The notes under the pieces are model-generated. The model did not search any database and was not told the origin of the DNA. It worked only from the letters and a program-made list of their open reading frames with translations. Below, piece after piece: positions 51,201 through 60,908 of a DNA stretch of 64,000 nucleotides (positions are counted from its first letter, which is position 1; each line of letters begins with the position of its first letter). The translations under genes and the position numbers were made by a program. The stretch covers positions 39,513,956 to 39,577,955 of the forward strand of contig NC_035161.2 in the NCBI RefSeq assembly GCF_001659605.2, given 5' to 3'. Origin of the DNA: Manihot esculenta (taxonomy: Eukaryota; Streptophyta; Magnoliopsida; Malpighiales; Euphorbiaceae).

Positions 51201-53440
51201 CGTTTTGTAACGACCTCAAAATGGACCGTCACCGGCGCTAGGATTCAGGTCGGCTTAAGGCCGCCAGAACCCGTAGCAAGCCTGCTATATTCTCTGTGTA
51301 CCTGTAAAACTCATACATGATCATACATTTTCTGTGAAAATAAAAACTCTTTTCTGAACCAAGGCTTAACCTGCGCATGCACTATCTCTGTACTCTGTAC
51401 TCTGTACTCTGTACCCCAAACTAGAGCTTGCTCTAGATGGGTTAACTCATACCTGGTAAGCCTGGTTTTTCACATACAGTAAAACATATATACATATACA
51501 GATCATGTACATAACAAACATCACTAAGTCAAGCACATTGCTAACTTTATACACAACTATTACATCTCTTTATATTACATGTCCACTCTAAGCTATTACA
51601 AATCTCTTTACTCTTTCTGTACTCTGTGGATCTCCTCTGTATACTGTACACTGAACCTGCAAAACTGGGGTTAAGGGAGTGGGATGAGCTCTATAGCCCG
51701 GTGAGTAGAACAGTAAAACATCTCATTAAAATATGATCTCATGGAATGCACCATATCACAGACAATTCACATCAAAGGTAAATCTGTCACCACATAGTCC
51801 CGGTAACTCTGCTGTGCCAGGGCGTAGAATCGAGCACCTGGTCTTCCTGTCATATATGTATATGTGTATATAACACCTCTGTACTTACCATTGCCAGGGC
51901 GTAGTCAAAGGCTCCTGGACTTCTCTGTGCCAGGGCGTAGTCAAAGGCTCCTGGACTTCTCTCAGAGACTATTGGATCATTCAGCATTCACCCACAACAA
52001 CAATTAACTATGCAATGCAGCATATTCGTGAATTCTAATGCAAACAACCTGCTATATACTCATGATGCATGAACTATGCTCAAAGCATTTCATTACGCAA
52101 TTAAAAACATTAAGTTCGTTCCACTCACCTCTGGCTAACTGGACTGACTCTGCAGGCTCTGAAAACTCTGGAGCAGAACTCACTGCTGCTCTCTCTGGTT
52201 CCTCTGGTCTGTACCTATACAGATGGACTCAAATGAGGGACCAAACTAACTCAAGAATAACTCTAATAAACTCCCCAAGAATCCCCCTTAAACTCACTCT
52301 AACATCCATGCAAAGCATGCAAAGGAAAGCTGGACAGGATACTTTCGACGGCAGGTTCGGCGGCCGAAAGTCCTCTCCAGAGACGAAACTCATGCACCTT
52401 CGGCGGCCGAATCTCTACTTTCGGCAGCCGAACCCTTTCGGGGGCAAGCTTCGGAGGCTGAAAGGCACTCCATAGACAAAAGTCTCACACCTTCGGCGGC
52501 ACCTTCGGCGGCCGAACTCCCCTCCAGAGCCGAAAGTCCAAAAGCTCGGGGGCAAGCTTGGGCAGCCGAAGCCACCTCCTCATGGGTTCGGCGGCCGAAT
52601 GTACCTTCGGCGGCCGAACCTGAGTTCATCCGCAAGGCAGAAACTTGCTCTGCCTCTCGCCAAAAGCACCAAAACCCTCTCAATCTCAACTACCTCAATT
52701 TCTCAACTTGCATATACCCAAGTATATGCTCAAAGGGGTCAAAACCTACCTAACAACCCCAAACACACAAAACAAATAACACAGAAACAAGCTCTACGCA
52801 CAAAATCATCAAAACCTCATAAAAAACCCTATTCATGCAACTCTCCCCCAAAACCTCATAAAACCTTCAGAAAACATAAAAACAAGCTCAGGATCTTCAC
52901 TTACCACTTGATACCAAGAAGCTGAACGATCCTAACGTGGAGTTTTGGAGCAACTCTCCTTCAAACTCTCCAAACTTCACAACTTTGAGTTTTTAGCTTA
53001 AAACCTTCAAAATAACATAAAAACTAATCAAATCTTTGCAAAATTTGATAAAACCATGAAACATACCCATGGAGGACATGATCTTACCTCTGAAAGTGAA
53101 AAGACAAGCTATACTTATCCATTTCACTGACTGGAGGCGTTTTATAGGTGGCTGACCGACTTAGCTTCGGCAGCCTAACCGCATGCAAAACCATGCAACG
53201 TTCGGCGGCCAAACTTGGAGTTTCGGAAGCCGAATCTTAAGCACTTTCGGCGGCCGAACCTGCATTTTGCCTCCTGGGTCTTTTCTCTTCAAAACTCAAT
53301 CCTATCTCATTTTAAACCTTTAAAAACTTAAAAACATTTAAGAAAACCTTTCTCTTACCCTTCTAGAAACCTCTGACATCCTCGAATTCCACCGGACGGT
53401 AAGAATTCCGATGCCTGATCTAGCCGGGTATTACACGTTT
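51201..53440 (-). mobile_element. Solo LTR (2.23 kb) nested in copia reverse transcriptase
   Basis: The sequence 51206-53435 is flanked by CGTTT at 51201-51205 and 53436-53440. On the minus strand it begins TGTAATACCCGGCT and ends ..GTCGTTACA, and its first ~60 bases and last ~60 bases resemble those of the LTR at 46943-47847, in opposite orientation. No primer site or second LTR is present, so it is a solo LTR left by LTR-LTR recombination. It also holds a ~37-bp tandem pair (CCAGGGCGTAGTCAAAGGCT.., about 51894-51963) and (GTACTCT)n near 51390-51412. Confidence 0.9.
52345..53262. repeat. Array of TTCGGCGGCCGAA-type palindromes in the solo LTR
   Basis: About thirteen full or degenerate copies of the 13-base palindrome TTCGGCNGCCGAA occur, with starts near 52349, 52399, 52420, 52449, 52492, 52503, 52560, 52586, 52603, 53165, 53201, 53224 and 53247. 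They are irregularly spaced and stand out sharply from AT-rich surroundings. The related LTR at 46943 carries four more. Confidence 0.85.
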
Positions 53441-54781
53441 GGTGGCAAAGGGCTATGTGCAGAAATATGGCATTGATTATAAGGAAGTCTTTGCTCTTGT
53501 AGCCAGAATAGAAACTGTTAGAACTATTCTTACTTATGCAGCTCAAAAACAGTGGAGAGTTCACCATCTGGATGTGAAGACTGCGTTCTTAAACGGAGAG
53601 GTAGAAGAAGAGGTATATGTTAGTTAACCAGATGGTTTTGTTGACAAAACAAATCCACAGAAAGTGCTACGGTTACACAAGGCATTATATGGTTTAAAAT
53701 AGGCACCCAGGGCCTGGAACACCAAGTTAGATCATAGTTTAAAGTCATTTGGTTTTCAAAGGTGTCCTTTTGAGCATGCTCTTTATATGAAGAAGGAAGG
53801 GGATGATGTTACTGTTGTGGGAGTTTATGTCGACGACTTAATTCTTACCGGCTCAAATGGAAAAAATATTGAAAGTTTTAAACAAGAAATGATGAGGATG
53901 TTCGAGATGAGTGACTTGGGGCTACTGAGTTATTATCTTGGGATTGAGGTAAAACAAACTCCAGATTGTATATCTCTTTGTCAAGCAGGTTATACAAGCA
54001 AGATTCTTGAAAAAACTGGGATGCTTAACTGCAACAGCAGCCGTGTTCCAATGGAGCCGAAGTGTAAACTAAAAAGACAAGATGGTGAACCGTTTGTTGA
54101 TGCCACTGAGTATAGAAGAATTATCGGCAGCTTGAGGTACTTGGTAAACACACGTCCAGATCTTGCGTACTCCGTTGGTGTTGTCAGCAGATACATGGAC
54201 ACACCAACGGTGACACATATGAATGCTGTGAAACAGATACTGAGGTATGTGAGAGGCACTATTGGAATGGGAATTGTCTACAAAAGGAATCAAGAAAAAG
54301 AAGAACTTGTAGGTTTCAGTAATAATGATCTTGCAGGAGATACGGATGAGAGGAAGAGTACTTCAGGGATTATATTCTTTATTGGAGAAAGCCCAATCAC
54401 ATGGGTCTCTCACAAGCAAAGAATAGTTGCGTTATCTTCTTGTGAAGCTGAGTATATAGCGGCAACAGATGGAGCTTGTCAAGGGTTATGGCTCAAAAAA
54501 ATAATTGCAGAGTTGAGAGGTGATGATAAAGTCAAACCAGTATTAAAGGTTGACAACAAATCAGCCATATCACTAGCCAATAATCCGTCTTTCACGAAAG
54601 AAGTAAGCATATTGACACAAGAATTCATTTTATTCGTGATTGTATTCAATGTGGAGATATACCGCTTTAATATGTAAAGACTGAAAAATAGGTTGCTGAT
54701 TTGTTAACAAAACCATTAGCACGGCAGAGGTTCAATGAGCTGATAGATAGAATTGGTGTTAAACAAGTTTAAGAGGGTGAT

Positions 54782-54897
54782 TGTAGTAGTTAGTGCAGAT
54801 ATTGAGCAAATCTGTTACAACAGATTTCCGCTAAGTTTTTTTCTTTTGTTCAGTTGTGTTGCTCTCGATTTCTACTGTTTTTTCTGATATTCTAACA
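54782..54897 (+). repeat. 3' LTR (116 bp) of the copia element
   Basis: It begins TGTAGTAGTTAGTGCAG and ends GATATTCTAACA, directly after the purine tract. It lacks two blocks found in the 5' LTR. Confidence 0.85.
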
Positions 54898-56115
54898 AGG
54901 AGCACAGACGGATCCTCCAATCACAGGGCTGCATAGTCCGATCGAACCCGTTTACCCACCAGAAAACCAGACCCAGTTCGCCATGGCTTACTATGTCATC
55001 AATTACTCCAAGCTCCGTATATGGGAGGTACATCGTATCCATGGACTTCACTTTTTTTTTTTTTGGTTCAATTTTGTGTACCTTTTACTTCCTTTAATAT
55101 GCCAAAGAATCAAGGATGTCCACGTCATTCTAGGACCATTCGATGTCATTTAGTACAAAGAATTTTCATGTTTAAATTGCTCGCTAATGGTTAGTAGGTT
55201 GTTTGATTTGAAGTGCAGTTCGTGGAGTATACCAAGATGATATACTTGGACTGGGACATCCAGGTGTTTGAAAATATAGATCACCTATTTGATTTGCCTG
55301 ATGGGTACTTCTACGCCGTAATGGATTGCTTCTGCGAGAAAACATGGAGCAACACCCCGCAGTACAAGATAGGCTACTGCCAGCAGTGCCCTGATAGGGT
55401 CAAGTGGCCTGCTGAGATGGGTCATCCCCCATCTCTCTATTTTAACGCTGGGATGTTTGTTTTTGAGCCCAGCGTCTCCACATACCGTGATCTCTTGAAG
55501 ACAGTCGCCGTCACTCCTCCGACATCTTTTGCAGAGCAGGTATATATTAAATAACATAGACCTTTCTTGTAATTAACCATGACCTTTTATGGGTATTATC
55601 TGGACTGCTGAGATTTGATTATTTCTTTTATTGACTGCGGCAGGACTTTTTGAACATGTACTTTAAAGATGTTTACAAGCCACTTCCTCTGGTTTACAAT
55701 CTTGTTCTTGCAATGTTATGGCGTCACCAAGAGAATGTGGAGCTTGACAAGGTGAAAGTCGTTCACTATTGTGCAGCGGTGAGTATATATACAAGTGTTT
55801 CTTTCTCTCTTAATTTAATTTCCACATTAGCTTTACTTTTAAAATAATAATCTGTTTAGCTTCGCTGATATGGGATATTTTTGTATATAGGGCTCTAAGC
55901 CATGGAGATACACCGGCAAAGAAGAGAACATGCAGAGAGAGGACATAAAGATGCTAGTGAAGAAATGGTGGGAAATTTACAATGATGAGTCGCTGGACTA
56001 CAAGAAACGTGGTGCAGGAGAAGGTGATGCGGGGCCAGTGAGCTTGCAGCCATTTATTGCAGCTCTCTCGGAGGCTGGTGCTATTCAATTCGTGGCAGCC
56101 CCATCAGCTGCGTGA

Positions 56116-58757
56116 AGATGGCAATAGAACAGCGAAGGCAACGAAGTATATCTATATAGATGTATGGATGAGCCGCGAGAAATGGATAATATACAGAAGA
56201 AAAATCCCTAGACTCAGAACGTGTGGTTTTATGTATTACGTAAGTGTGTACAGAGGTACATGATGTGTTCCAGTGAATTTTATTTTTTTTTTTTGAAATG
56301 GTAGTGAAATTTTTATATGTCATGAATTTTATATATAAAATAAATGATATTTATTCATTTGGTATTTCATTATTAAAGCAAATGGTGAATGAAAATAATT
56401 ATATGGTTTTTAATTGGTGGAAATCTTGTGTGCGGATGTTATTAGCTTTTTTCTTAATGCATTCTGTGCAATTCAAAGAAAATATACAATAAAAGATATC
56501 ATATTTTTTTAATAATAATAGTAATAATAAATGGGAAGAAAAATTCAATAGGGAGGCTTAAGTTATGTTTGGAATTTTAGTTTTCACGATTGTAAGGTTT
56601 ACATAAAAGTTGCATAAGTTGTTGGCATGATTGAGGAGGTCCTGCACTTTTCTTTTTCTTTTCTCGGACAATGCTGAGTAAAATATTAATTTCAATTTAA
56701 TCAATTTCTAAAATGTCAAAAACATTACTTTAGTTTTTTCTTTTCCTTAAAATAAAGTTTAGATAATTGTTATTTTCATTTTAAAATAATTTAAATATAA
56801 TATTTATTTAAATAAAAAGTATTAACTTTTTAAAGTTTTATTGATATAATCAATCATTTTTAAAAAAGCTTTCATCAATTGAACAAATAACATACTATAA
56901 TTTTACATTAAAAAAAGATAAATAACTAGTTGAAAGTTGAGTTTATTTCTCCAAATTCTTAATATGTATTATTTGTTGATTTTATAATAATATAATTAAT
57001 TTATTATATTATAAATTTATTAAAAACTTATAGTGTAATTTTAATTGTAGAAATTCAGACTTAAGTTTGTTTTAACGGAAAACATTAAAAAACAACATAA
57101 ACATGCTTTCGAAAAAAATAGTTAAATTTAATAAAAATGAAAAAGTCGTTTTCCTATTCAGTACACAAACATGTAACTTTTATTTTCCAATTATACTAGA
57201 AACCCTTTTCAGAAAGCTTTCCTAAACTTATATAGGTGATCAGCAGGGGAGCAAGTGGGGCCGGCTTAGCCCTCCAAAACCCTTTTTTTTTTTTTCAAAT
57301 TACTTTACATGAATTAAATATTTTAAATTTGTTTGATCCATTATTATATTACAAGTCTTGGCCCCTTAAAACTATTTTAATAAGTATAATAAAAAATATT
57401 TTTTTATTAAATCTCACAATTATTGTTGCCTTTAAAAAACTTAAACAAATATAGTAAATTTTTAATTTTCATTGATGTCTAATAATTTATAATATATATT
57501 ATAATTTAAATGGAAATATTAAAAAATTATATAAATTTAAATAAATGTAAGACATAAATTATAACTCAATTTTGTTATAATCATGATTAAAAAAAATATT
57601 AAATAAGTGCACATCACCTATTCTACTATTTTCTCATCATCAATGAGTGCACAACAATAGACTCATAAACAGTCTAATATAATGTAGTTCGCACTTGCAA
57701 TGTAAGTTAGTGGTGTTCAAAGTGGTCAAGCGCGTCCTGTTCATTTCTGTCAAGTCGCCTGCAACCTCAGTATCCAGATCTACGTCATGTGTATCGGCCA
57801 CAGCATATTCTTATGGAATAAGGAAATTCACTTCTTAATTAATTTTTGCTCGGTCAACTTCAATATATCACCTGCAATGAAACAAATGAATCAAACTACT
57901 GTAAGCAATTATATATCATTGACTGCTGCTGTCGTATCATTGTCACTAGTGCAACCCTTAATCATAACATATTAGTATTGGACGGGAACCTAGCACATTT
58001 CTCCAAGCTGGTAAAGAAACGAGATAAACTCAATAACACCAAGGGAGATTATCAGACTCCAATCCTTTAAGAAACCAGCAAGAATCTGTGCTATCCTTAT
58101 TCTCTTGGGATACTTAGCAAACACTTCTATCAAATGAGTTTAAATTTGGAATCTCAGACAAACAATTCTACCAAATGAGTTTAAATGAACGTAATGGACA
58201 AACAGAGGCAGCAATGAGTCAAAATAAACCATTCCAAATCTTGATATGAGACACATCACAAATTCCAGCAATTGGTACAGTTAACAAGAGTGTCATAGAG
58301 CAGGCCACATGTAGTCTAATGCATTCACATGGAAGTAACATAGTCTGTCAGAGATAGACTGACATGTGAAATCCACTACGCTAAGATTAAACATGAAAAT
58401 ATTTGATGCAGACATCAGATGAAAACACCCAATATTTAGACGAGGAAACTATATAGACTGCCTTATGAATCCATTTTTTCTCCAGTCTGGCTAAAAGCAT
58501 ATTTCAGAAAGCATTCATGAAACAAATGAATAATGAGATTCACGCCAGAATATTTGTTGGGAACAAAAACTAAAAATAATGAAATTCAAGAAAACTAAAT
58601 TAATTCCACCATATTAAAATTAGACTGGATGTCCCTGACAAGACTTCACAGGTTTAAAACCTAAATTACAGTATAACATAGCATTTTACATTTCTCCATT
58701 TTGGAAAGAAAAGAAAAAAGAGAATGAGAGCGAATGCACCTTCTATTTTCATCCTGT
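56116..58757. other. Intergenic region between convergent GolS and PPR genes
   Basis: It holds the 3' UTRs of both genes and AT-rich spacer. Part of 57700-58740 is of more even composition and may be PPR 3' UTR or unique sequence. No coding frame is supported. Confidence 0.6.
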
Positions 58758-60908
58758 TCACCAATAATCACGGCAAGAGCAGACCCCATCTTTGAAATGA
58801 TGGAATCTCTTGGCATCTCGCATGATGAGTTCTCTTCCAACAATCTTAGAAATGATCTTCACAGCATTATGGCAATCAACACAAACACGAAGATTCTTTA
58901 TTATTCGAATAGGTGAGCGTGCAGGACTGGTTAGAAGACCATAAGCAGTAGCCAGTCTCTCACTATGAGCAAGAAGAGCCTCCTCCTTGCCTTCCTGGTC
59001 TATGTCATGCAACACAAATCTTGTCTCTGGAATGTAACCAGTCTCTTTCATCTGTGCTTTCAAACCCCTAAGCAAGGCATAAATTCTATCATTTTCAGGA
59101 TGTGATGTGTCCCCTGCTCGATACTCATGGACCCTACTCCTAACTTCTAAAAGATTCTGACTCGTTAATTTCTTCTTCTCAGTCACTTTTTCAAGGTCTG
59201 AAGCTTTTCCTGCTACAAGGCCTGCTTTAGATTGTTCATTCAATTGGTACGGGTCTAAAAGCTCAACAAGCTCAGCACAGCGATCCCCAAGCTCTAAGTT
59301 CCCATGAACACGGCTTAGATTCATTAAGGTTATCCAAACATCTGCACTTGGTTTCATTGGCATCTTTTCAATGAACTCTAATGCTTCATCCAAATATCCA
59401 GCACTTCCCAGCATGTCCACAACGCTCACATAATGCTCCATTGATGGGACAATGCCATAGTCCTTCATCATGGATTCAAAGTGGAGCATCCCTTCAATAA
59501 CATCACCAACATCACCACAAGAAGAGAATACCCCTATATACATTTGTGCATTAGGTTCTAATCCCGCTTGTTTAAACTGACTAAACAGATCAATGGCATC
59601 CTCTCCAAGACCATGCTTGGCAAGCCATGTTATCATAGTATTCCAAGAATTCAAATCGCGTTCTGGCATTTTGTCAAACACATCAAATGCCTGATCCATA
59701 GAACCGCATTTTGCATACATCTCTAAGATCTTGTTATAAGTATCGACTTCCAAAGGTAGCAGTGATCTCACAATATGATCATGAACAGCTTTTGCTTCTT
59801 GTAAAGCCTTAGCATCCCCGCATGCCTGCATCAACTGCAAAAACCTAGGCAAATCCACAGGAACACGCTGCTTCTCTAATGAATGAAGGACCTCAACGGC
59901 TTCCTTCACTTTCATTTCCTTGCACAAGTCATCAAGATCATCCAGAGCACCTCTATGTGGAGTAGTTTCAGAAGGCTCAGTCAATGCACCTTCAAATTTG
60001 GGATCACTTGACAAATGAGAAGCTTGCATTTTATTACTTACACCATTCAAGTTTGGATCGTATTCTCCAACATTCCAACTCCGCTGGTTGTGTCCAACAT
60101 TTAGGTTCTGCTGATATTGGCCATTACTTGGGCCATGCAGATATAGTCCAGTATTCCCCATGTAATGATCACTTGAGCCAGGCTGAAACTGATTAACATT
60201 TTGAGTATACTCACTATTCCATATTTCTTGTGACCCTGAAGGAACTTGCAAATGAAGCGCAGCTGGATTTTGTGTCACTTCTCCAGGTCCCTTTTGAGAA
60301 TACGCATGCACATTTGGCACTTTTCCGCTCCCTCCATTAACCCTTTTTAGATGATCTTGCGAACTCTTTGAATTCGATGCAGCAACTTCACTTCTTTTGT
60401 GTTGAAACTGCCCAGAATTTACATAATATCCGCTAAAATTACCCCTCCTCTCATTTGGATTATTTTGGTTAACGTTTCTAATGCTTTCCCAAGAAGTCCA
60501 ATTACAATTCTGGCAATCACCATTCAAATTATGCGGAAAATTTCCATGATTTTGCCCATAAGACCCGTCAGGATTTCCATTTTGCGCAACTTGAATATTA
60601 CCTACAAAATTTTCGGTGGTTTTCCTAAAACCTCGAGTAGGGTTTAAGTCCTGTCCGTTTGGTTTTTGCACTAATTCAATAAAGTTTTGGCTCTCACCAC
60701 ATGAGCCACTAGAGTTTTGAAATTGCTCATTAGAATTCTCCAAGTGATAGCCAACCGAGTTTTGAAACTCTGATCTTTCAGCTGCAGTGCTAAGATTTTT
60801 TGATAGAGCTAGGGTTTTGATCGAATTAGAAAGGTAACTCGAATAGCATACCTTATTTAGAGCTGTAAGGGAATTGATTGAAAGAAGCGAGACTCTCCTC
60901 TTGAACAT
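58758..60908 (-). CDS. DYW-type pentatricopeptide repeat protein (MEF8/MEF8S/DYW2-like)
   Basis: Proteins of this group act in organellar C-to-U RNA editing; the DYW domain is the deaminase, and this subgroup has few PPR repeats. The gene is intronless, 716 residues from the ATG at 60908 (an upstream in-frame TTG is not used). The N-terminus (MFKRRVSLLSINSLTALNK) is basic and Ser/Leu-rich, like a mitochondrial presequence. About residues 50-300 form an unusual Asn/Gln/Gly/Ser-rich low-complexity region. PPR motifs follow from about 325 (LDDLCKEMKVKEAVEVLHSL, TYNKILEMYAKCGSMDQAFD, NSWNTMITWLAKHGLGEDAI), then E-type motifs. The DYW domain has the deaminase HSERLA glutamate, the CVDCHNAVK zinc pair, and the ending HHFKDGVCSCRDYW. 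MEF8/DYW2 grouping rests on the short repeat tract and the N/Q-rich N-terminus. Confidence 0.92.
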   Translation of the reverse strand: MFKRRVSLLSINSLTALNKVCYSSYLSNSIKTLALSKNLSTAAERSEFQNSVGYHLENSNEQFQNSSGSCGESQNFIELVQKPNGQDLNPTRGFRKTTENFVGNIQVAQNGNPDGSYGQNHGNFPHNLNGDCQNCNWTSWESIRNVNQNNPNERRGNFSGYYVNSGQFQHKRSEVAASNSKSSQDHLKRVNGGSGKVPNVHAYSQKGPGEVTQNPAALHLQVPSGSQEIWNSEYTQNVNQFQPGSSDHYMGNTGLYLHGPSNGQYQQNLNVGHNQRSWNVGEYDPNLNGVSNKMQASHLSSDPKFEGALTEPSETTPHRGALDDLDDLCKEMKVKEAVEVLHSLEKQRVPVDLPRFLQLMQACGDAKALQEAKAVHDHIVRSLLPLEVDTYNKILEMYAKCGSMDQAFDVFDKMPERDLNSWNTMITWLAKHGLGEDAIDLFSQFKQAGLEPNAQMYIGVFSSCGDVGDVIEGMLHFESMMKDYGIVPSMEHYVSVVDMLGSAGYLDEALEFIEKMPMKPSADVWITLMNLSRVHGNLELGDRCAELVELLDPYQLNEQSKAGLVAGKASDLEKVTEKKKLTSQNLLEVRSRVHEYRAGDTSHPENDRIYALLRGLKAQMKETGYIPETRFVLHDIDQEGKEEALLAHSERLATAYGLLTSPARSPIRIIKNLRVCVDCHNAVKIISKIVGRELIMRDAKRFHHFKDGVCSCRDYW

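Larger units (their letters stand above)
46803..54770 (+). pseudogene. copia gag-pol, interrupted and frame-damaged
   Basis: The reading frame starts at ATG 46803 and is broken at 46943 by a nested element, resuming after 48419. Recognisable parts: gag with CCHC knuckle CYSCEKMGHFASEC (about 49177-49218); protease WYLDTGATSHMTGD (about 49426-49467); integrase HHCC region and D-D-E core (VYGDLCGP, RTDRGGEF, NGVVERRNQT); start of reverse transcriptase (ALKWVF-type segment near 51135), broken at 51206 by a solo LTR; then RT continuing after 53440 with YVDDLILTG (about 53828-53854), and RNase H (SSCEAEYIAATDGACQGLWL). Damage in the element itself: TGA at 49825-49827, TAA at 53625-53627, TAG at 53700-53702, and a 1-nt loss near 54592 that shifts the frame. 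The element cannot move on its own. Confidence 0.9.
46502..54902 (+). mobile_element. Ty1/copia LTR retrotransposon, dead, carrying two nested LTR insertions
   Basis: The element spans 46507-54897, inserted in GolS exon 1, flanked by CGGAG (46502-46506) and AGGAG (54898-54902), a 5-bp target duplication with one mismatch. LTRs are TG..CA, the primer site TGGTATCAGAGCC follows the 5' LTR (46771-46783), and a purine tract (AAGAGGGTGA) precedes the 3' LTR. Domain order gag, protease, integrase, reverse transcriptase, RNase H is that of Ty1/copia. Without the two nested elements its own length would be about 4.7 kb. Confidence 0.95.
46306..56115 (+). pseudogene. GOLS: Galactinol synthase (GT8), disrupted by copia insertion and a frameshift
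   Basis: GolS makes galactinol from UDP-galactose and myo-inositol, the first step of raffinose-family oligosaccharides. Pieces: exon 1 proximal part 46306-46506 (SRAYVTFLAGQGDYVKGVIG ... LPDVPPE), distal part 54903-55027 (after the insertion), then 55219-55539, 55644-55778 and 55891-56115. Conserved stretches include ENQTQFAMAYYVINYSKLRI, DCFCEKTWSNTPQYKIGYCQ, SLYFNAGMFVFEPS and SKPWRYTGKEENMQRED, and the C-terminus is the GolS hallmark APSAA. Three lesions: an 8.4-kb Ty1/copia element after the codon at 46504-46506; a net 4-nt loss near 54938-54943 (GTCCGA|TCGAACCC where the family has R-E-I-E-P), which shifts the frame; and a Trp in the metal-binding DxD (D-W-D at 55249-55257, normally DGD/DAD). 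Exons 2-4 remain open and correctly spliced, so decay looks fairly recent. Confidence 0.93.
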
